Made by a program: the position numbers and the translations under genes. Of a DNA stretch of 64,000 nucleotides, positions 58,001-64,000 are shown piece by piece. The notes below the pieces were generated by a model. The model ran no database searches. It worked only from the letters and a program-made list of their open reading frames with translations, and was not told where the DNA came from. This stretch comes from Perca fluviatilis (taxonomy: Eukaryota; Chordata; Actinopteri; Perciformes; Percidae): positions 25,762,434-25,826,433 of the forward strand of contig NC_053121.1 of assembly GCF_010015445.1 (NCBI RefSeq). Reading direction: 5' to 3'. Positions within the stretch are counted from its first letter, which is position 1. Every line of letters begins with the position of its first letter.

Positions 58001-60978
58001 TAAAATGAACTGACCATAAATACTGACTGTTTAAAGGTTAAAAACGCACCGGGCCACAAATCTAAGGTACAGAGAGATCGCAGCATCCCAGCGGGCTATA
58101 ACATTAGTCACCAGCTTCATGTTGGTCATAAATCTGACACAGAGGCATCTTGACTCCGCCTGGGAACACAAATGTAATCCTCAAAACTAAAATTATCCTT
58201 TTATTTGTTATTACGGGCTGAAAGGAGGGGGAAAACAGTGGCAATTACAACCTTAACCTCGACCATCAAACCCTATTGTTCACTCTATCGGCCCTCGGTA
58301 ACAAAGCTTGACTTGACATTCCGTTAGCGGCAGTGCAGGGGCTGCAGAGTAGAGGGGAAGTGTTGGCTGATAGGCGTGACGGAGAAGAGAAAGAGGGAGA
58401 GACAGGGGACGCCTGTTTGGGATTTACAGCAGAGGCGTACTCACCTAGCAGCTGACCGTACTGCTTCACAGGTCAGCCACTCTAACCGGACTCCATTAAT
58501 ACGCCAGTCCACCTTGTGGCAGACTTAATGCTTCAGCGCATCCACTGCCTTAGGGACAACTTCACTGGCACTTTACTGTAGAACAAAGTAAGAAAAGGAG
58601 GAGGCCCGGGGTCCAGGAACAAAGAAACCCTCTGAAAATAGAGGAGGGATAAGAGAAAAGTCACACCGAAAGTTTGAAGACTAGTTTTTCTTACTGTAGA
58701 CTTATATACTTTACTGTATAGAACTGTATATGGAGTGAACTTTCACAGCTTCAGGTCTTACAGGAAAAAAAGTCCTAAAGGTCAAAGTTTGTGGTTTTTC
58801 TGCTTTGGAGTTGTCTCTGGTTCATCTCATATACCAGGTTCCACTTTTCTGGACCCGTAGCCTGAAGCACACTTTAGGGACGGGCACGGACATCATGGTA
58901 TAAATGTGTTTTATGGCCAGGCAGCTGCCGGGGGCAGGCTGTTTTTTATGTGTTCTGGCCGAGTACAACATGGCCACCTGCTTGGCGTAAAACCCTCACT
59001 GCTATGCTGGGCTTTATGGGCACGTTCGGCAACTAAACAAAGATATACAAGGACGTGTGCATGGAGAGCTGCCTGCTGCATATGGTGTGCACTTAAGCAA
59101 TTCATCTGTGTCATAAGCATCGACGGGAGCAAATCCTTGGCTCCTTGTGGCTTTCAGAGCACCATTGGACCTAAGGGATACTGCTTGGTTCATGAACCCA
59201 CTGATGAATTACTTTCCTCTGCGAGTCCACGTTTCCCTTAGGCGTGACTGTATGTGTCACTCCTCTGACAACTCTGTTTGCCTAAGCTCCAGAAAGCCTG
59301 CTGATTATCCTGAGACCCTGGGTGGCGGTACTGCAACTGGGTGGGAATTTACAGATGATCACCCATAAGATTCACAGAAGTGAGCCTGTGTTTGGGCTGT
59401 GGTGGGAGGTGAGTGGCACTCAACCACCTGCTCTTCTGATAAACAAGTTCATGTATGAGAGAGAGGAAATGATTATTAGAAGGATTTCAGAGTGTCATCC
59501 CTCCCTCTCCCCTGCTATCTCACTTTCACAACTGCGAGCGGCAGAACAAAATTACTTCTCGCCAGTGAATAATAAGGAAGTTTATGAAACGTGACGAATG
59601 CGACGGCGCTCTACATGAAATACCAATGAGGGAGGCACCGCAGCGTAGCAAATGCTACATCCTAATATCAACAGTCACCTTGTGTTACTCCATCTACTCC
59701 CCGGAAGGACACATCATGGAGAGAGTTTGAACACATGGCATAATGCAGTGACGCTGACAATCCCAGTATGGGGCATGGGCAGGTGAATGGACATGTGCAG
59801 GCGGTATGCCACCACAGCGGGCTGGCAGCAGGACGGGCACAGAGGAGGAGGGTGAGAGGGGAAGAAGTTTTGTCATACATTGTCTCAGTGTTGGCAGTGT
59901 CACCTGTGTGCTGACACGCTGTGTGCATATTTGGTCACAGTGGGGGTCAGAGGAAGTGTGTACTGTACGTGACTCAGTTACAGTTGTCACTCAGAGTATG
60001 AGTGAGTGAGTTGACTTAGACACACATGCTCAGTGAGATACTAGCTTGGTGTGATACACTTTGAGGGATATGTAAACCGGCTGACCTCTGTCGCAGTGCG
60101 GTACGAATACCAAAGGAATGCTTTGTTCGAAAAACTCTACTTTGAGACTATAGACATGTTTCTGACTAAAATCCATTTCAAAACTTAAAGCTAGAGTGCA
60201 GAACGTCCGTTACATTCTTGTCCTTGCCAAACAAGTTCACACAATGCTGATTAAGCCAGGGAAAGCTCTCTGTGTTTCTCAGTATACCGGAGTTGTGTTG
60301 TCTGCGGCGACATTGGGAGCTAATTTGTACTCAGAATGAGTAGTTTATTAACTCCGCAACAACGCGTTACATGAGCAGTACACAAAGTGCCATCATCCAA
60401 CCTTTACAGCTCTTCACAGTGTAGCTGCTTATTCTGGCTCTCTGTTTAGGTACACGGTATGTCAGTCTACCTGTAGTACCCAATACCTTGACAGGCAGGA
60501 AGGAGGGAGAGACCACAGCGAAGCAGCGTTATTATGAGTCAACAGTGGTTGTGTAATTACTAACACTACTAGAGGGGGGAGAAAAAAAGATCTGCACTCC
60601 AGCTTAAAATAAAGAAAAATAAAGCCAAACATCTCAACTGTTAAATATCTTAACACAAGTGGAAAGGTTATGATTTAAATCACAAACTGTGATAAAAGAA
60701 AGAAATGTTCATTGCCAGTTTTTGATCCCTACAGTATAAATAATTTAGGTTAATGGATTTTTTTTATTTTGTCACCTTGGTTTAAATCACATTGCCCAAA
60801 CAACGTACCAAAACACATTTTGTGTAATCTTTAGGTCTAGCAAACTGTTTGATGCGTTTCTTTTCTTACTCAAAATTTGCAAAGCCAATTTAAAAACCTT
60901 TTCCTTTCAAGTGTTTTACATTCATGTGTATTAGCTAACAGCCTTCTCCTCTGCCTTTGCTAGAAAATTACTATCCCT
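58001..60978. other. Non-coding, no feature recognised
   Basis: A longer ORF (58906-59241, 111 codons) is open but Cys/Trp-rich, without domain or conserved-looking context. A slightly GC-richer stretch lies at 58300-60100. Confidence 0.4.
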
Positions 60979-61286
60979 GTGTTCCAATATCAATACTACC
61001 ATACTATTTAGTATTCCAGAAAAATATTTAGTATGTCCTAATACATAGTATGTCAAGTACAGTATGCTAAAAAAAAAACAGCATGGCCTACTGCATCCGG
61101 TTGGATTTTGCAGGCCAGCATGCTTTTCTGGCTATTCTGACACACAATACTTAGCGCAGCATATATGAGCAAGAGGGTCAAAGTTCAAGGTGCAATGTTA
61201 TGAAGAAGTAGAACGTCCCAATTGTATGCAAACAGCTACAGTACATACTGAACACATAAAGAAAAAGTATGTGATTTGGAACTCAG
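60979..61286. mobile_element. Non-autonomous DNA transposon (TAGTATG-rich MITE)
   Basis: The left end GTGTTCCAATATCAATAC and, on the minus strand, the right end TGAGTTCCAAATCACATACT are imperfect inverted repeats. The inside carries ACTATTTAGTATTCCAGAAA and CATAGTATGTCAAGTACAGT, phrases of a fish MITE family that I recognise. No ORF. Confidence 0.7.
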
Positions 61287-61399
61287 CGTATGTTTCTTGG
61301 CATGTTTCTGACTCCTGTCGATCAGTGCTCCATAGTACTATTAGTGGTCAAAAGCTACACAGGGCACCTTTTAAATTATTCATTTAAAAAAACATCATA

Positions 61400-62776
61400 G
61401 ATAGATTAACTTATATTAAAAATTATCTTTACCCATGACCCTATCATGGAGCATTAAAGGAATGACTTCTATCTGTCAGATTGTTTAGCTAGCTCAACAC
61501 TCACATTGCAGTTTTCTGTTTTACATCATGCTGCAGGTTCATCTCCAGGTTATAGCAGCTCCTATTCGCCCACTCGCTACCCTCATGCTCCTCTACAGCT
61601 GAGTGACAAAAGTCTCTCCTGTGAAATCATGCGTTTCCCTCTCGCCTTCATCTCTGATGGCCATTTCACTAGCCTCACGTGTCATTATTTGCTGCTGGGT
61701 GCAACAGAAATTAAAAGTTTGTTTGCTTTGCTCGTACACTTTAAACCTTTCAGTGCAAAACTGTTATGTTTCAACAAGAGCATTATTAATAATCTTGGGT
61801 TAAGATGCAGAGCTGAAAAAAAACTGTTAGGAGGCCTGAATGGAATGCCCTCTATTTTTTATGAGTATTTGTGTTGTTGTTATGTGTATTTGTGTGTATG
61901 TGTGTCTTTGTGTATTTGTGCACATGCATGTAAGTTTGTATTTGTAGGGTCAACCCTTTTATCCTCATCTTTCAGGAGAGAGTGCGTGAGTGTTTGTGCG
62001 TTTCTGCCTTCTCCGCAGGGACTATTTCAGTTGAGGGCAAAGAACACAGAGAAACTTTGAAAGAGCTTTTATGTACTTTTGAGTGAAATGATCCTAAGAA
62101 AGGCTTTTTATAAAAAATACTTTTTATTCAGGCTTCTGCATCCAGAAGGGCACTTACTGAATTACCAAGCTCCCTTCCTCCTGTTCTACATCCATCAATC
62201 CCTCCTCTATTCTTAGGGCTGCATCTGTGTTGTGTGTGAAGACATTGCCATGGGCTAAGAGCATGAGCTTAGTAGTAGAGCAATGTAGGGCACGTCTAAG
62301 TGTACAGTGAGTCAGCCATTTGTAACCACTTTTTGGCCATGTTCTTGTCTTTAAAAGATCATTCAACCAGAAAAAAAGACAACGAATTTGATTGCTAATA
62401 TTGCTAATGTTGACTATTTTTGAAGCAAAACTCTAATGGCCTCTGTTAGACTTTTGAACTTGTTCAAAAAGACAAAAATATTTTTTTCATTCATTTGATA
62501 TCCCACATTGACTAAGGTAAAATAGGGCATATACAGATAAGGCTGATACTGTATGACAAGCTAACTGAATGAGAGGTAAACTCATTCTGTCGCCCTCACT
62601 TTCGCATCTCAGCTCTCTTTTAAGTGCAGCCTTGTCACTCAGTAGCCTGAAAGCCAAGACCTCACACAGGTTTGACAGATAAAAGTCTCCTCACTTCATT
62701 GCTGTTTGACATTTTGCCTCTCAGAAAAGTTTCTCTCTCTCCTCCTCCCTTTTATTCTCTCCTTCCATCTCACAAA
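61400..62776. other. Non-coding; one exon-like stretch considered
   Basis: At 61535 a possible splice acceptor (CATGCTGCAG) precedes an open stretch reading GSSPGYSSSYSPTRYPHAPL. No matching donor follows and the reading continues into low-complexity TGTG sequence, so I do not call an exon. Confidence 0.35.
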
Positions 62777-62814
62777 CACACACACACACACACACATGCA
62801 CGCACGCACACACA

Positions 62815-62899
<85 letters not shown>
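62777..62899. repeat. (CA)n microsatellite
   Basis: Compound (CA)n with TGCACGCACG and CGCG interruptions at the 5' side, then about 40 pure CA units. Confidence 0.98.
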
Positions 62900-62901
<2 letters not shown>

Positions 62902-63740
62902 CCCTCAATGTGAGTCCATCTTCTCTCCTCCTGTCCATCTGCAAAATGGATCCTCAAACAAAGGAGACGGAGGCTAACTCAGTGATCTGAATCAAATGGC
63001 AAGAGGAGGAGGGTAGCAGAGGGAAAGAGGAGTGATGGGTGCCAGGGAAGGAGCACAGGAGATGTGGGAGACGGAGGGGTTGGATGGTGAAGGGAGACAT
63101 GAGGGGTTAGATGTGAATTTTTTCTGACAGGTTGAAGTCTCCTCTGAGCTGACCCTCTCCCTGCTGGGAGCCACGTCTCTTGGATGTAGGCGGTGTGATG
63201 CAGGATGGAGAAAAGGAGATATAAGAAAGAGCAATGAACTGTGATCATGAAAATGCCATACTGAATGCAGTAGCACCAGCAGTGATCAATAGTAAGCATG
63301 CAGGATATCAATTTGAGCACAAACTCCGAAGCACAAACTCTTGAAGGAATCTGTTGGTATTAAATTTCCCAAGTTAGGTTAATACCACCATCACTCAGTT
63401 TCGAGTAGCATTATTGAACACAGTGTTACAAGCCATCACTTGAAGTATAGTGACACAGAAGACACATCTGCTGTCTGGGTCATTTTAAAATTCCATGTAC
63501 TGAAAAAAGCGTATTGATTTGTAAGCAGTAACACTCCGGCAGGGCAGACTGGACAAACACGGTGGCAAGTGACTTCCAGTGACTCGAGGGTTGACAGAGA
63601 AAAACAAGATAAAAAGGGCAGATCATTGGTTTGAATACCTGGGGAGGATGCCCGAGTGTGTGTAAGCGTGAAAGAGATTGATAAAATAACCCTTGTTACA
63701 TAGTGTGATGCTCTATCAGGTGAGCTACTTTTGTAAGACG
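62900..63740. other. Non-coding, no feature recognised
   Basis: A purine-rich patch at 63000-63110 accounts for the Pro/Ser-rich minus-strand ORFs. No gene recognised. Confidence 0.45.
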
Positions 63741-63741
63741 A

Positions 63742-64000
63742 ACTATACTGTGACTTTTTGATGGCATTTTTTTGACATACGATACCATAACTTTTTTAAC
63801 GAAATTTTTATGACATACTATATCATGATATTTTCATGACATTCTATACTGTTACTTTTTTATGACATACTACAATATGACTTTTTATGACATACTATAC
63901 TTTGACTTTTTATGACTTTTTTATGGCATACTATACTGTGACTTTTTTGACATACTTTACTATTACTTTTTCGTGACATTTTCATGACATACTATATTAT
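63742..64000. repeat. Minisatellite, truncated by the window end
   Basis: Degenerate tandem units of roughly 25-35 bp built from GACATACTATACT and GTGACTTTTTTAT. At least eight units are visible and the array continues past base 64000. Confidence 0.92.

Noticed and set aside
58906..59241. 111-codon ORF
   Set aside because: No recognisable family and an equally long overlapping minus-strand ORF; likely chance in GC-richer DNA.
61506..62060. 184-codon ORF, possible exon with GSSPGYSSSYSPTRYPHAPL
   Set aside because: An acceptor-like CTGCAG precedes it, but no donor follows, the frame runs into low-complexity TGTG sequence, and I do not recognise the protein.

Overview
The window is teleost fish nuclear DNA. 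The evidence is the repeat content: an RTE-clade LINE of the Rex3 type, L2-type LINE tails, tRNA-derived SINEs with fish-type L2/CR1-like tails, a Tc1 transposon with long inverted ends, many hAT and TTAA-bounded DNA transposons, and dense (CA)n, (TA)n, (GATA)n and (GA)n microsatellites. Several TTAA-bounded repeats (for example those at 11427 and 41050) look like repeats I associate with percomorph fish, but I could not search for them, so the lineage is an inference. I found no convincing exon of a single-copy host gene. The window is probably a gene desert or part of a very long intron.

Layout. 1-2277: (CA)n tract and an L2 3' fragment. 2278-7170: a pile-up of DNA transposon remnants (TTAA-type repeats, a 422-bp hAT with perfect 8-bp target duplication, a Tc1 3' end, hAT ends, and a tiny retroposed poly(A) transcript). 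7170-10200: mostly unique. 10203-14706: a second pile-up: an inverted pair of one repeat family, a Tc1 end, a TTAA MITE, a SINE, and a Rex3-type LINE between two (TA)n tracts that has an uninterrupted 527-codon reverse transcriptase ORF. 14707-21671: (TG)n, an IS630-like transposon remnant, (GATA)n and (GA)n, and a 1623-bp Tc1 element with frameshifted transposase. 21672-30246: mostly unique sequence, interrupted by an 807-bp transposon with arrays of about 20 bp just inside its ends. 30247-30930: an AT palindrome, a hAT end and a broken histone H4 3' end with its mRNA stem-loop. 30930-35705: unique. 35706-44115: an internally deleted hAT, an 884-bp element with 24-bp perfect inverted ends and 21-bp internal repeats, a second copy of the TTAA MITE, and further repeats. 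44115-63740: largely unique, with scattered MITEs, SINEs and microsatellites. 63742-64000: a minisatellite running off the window.

The only long protein-like ORFs belong to mobile elements. The Rex3-type LINE supplies reverse transcriptase but lacks the endonuclease domain; the Tc1, IS630-like and hAT transposases are broken. No operon or pathway exists here. What can be read is a record of nested insertions: hAT in a TTAA-type repeat, a TTAA MITE next to a Tc1 end, a retroposed snippet in a hAT remnant, and a palindrome inside the 807-bp element. Between the repeats, four blocks (about 29050-30120, 34600-35060, 38000-38470 and 44740-45430) have a low-repeat, homeodomain/POU-motif-rich texture and are reasonable candidates for conserved non-coding elements. 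That is inference from texture only.
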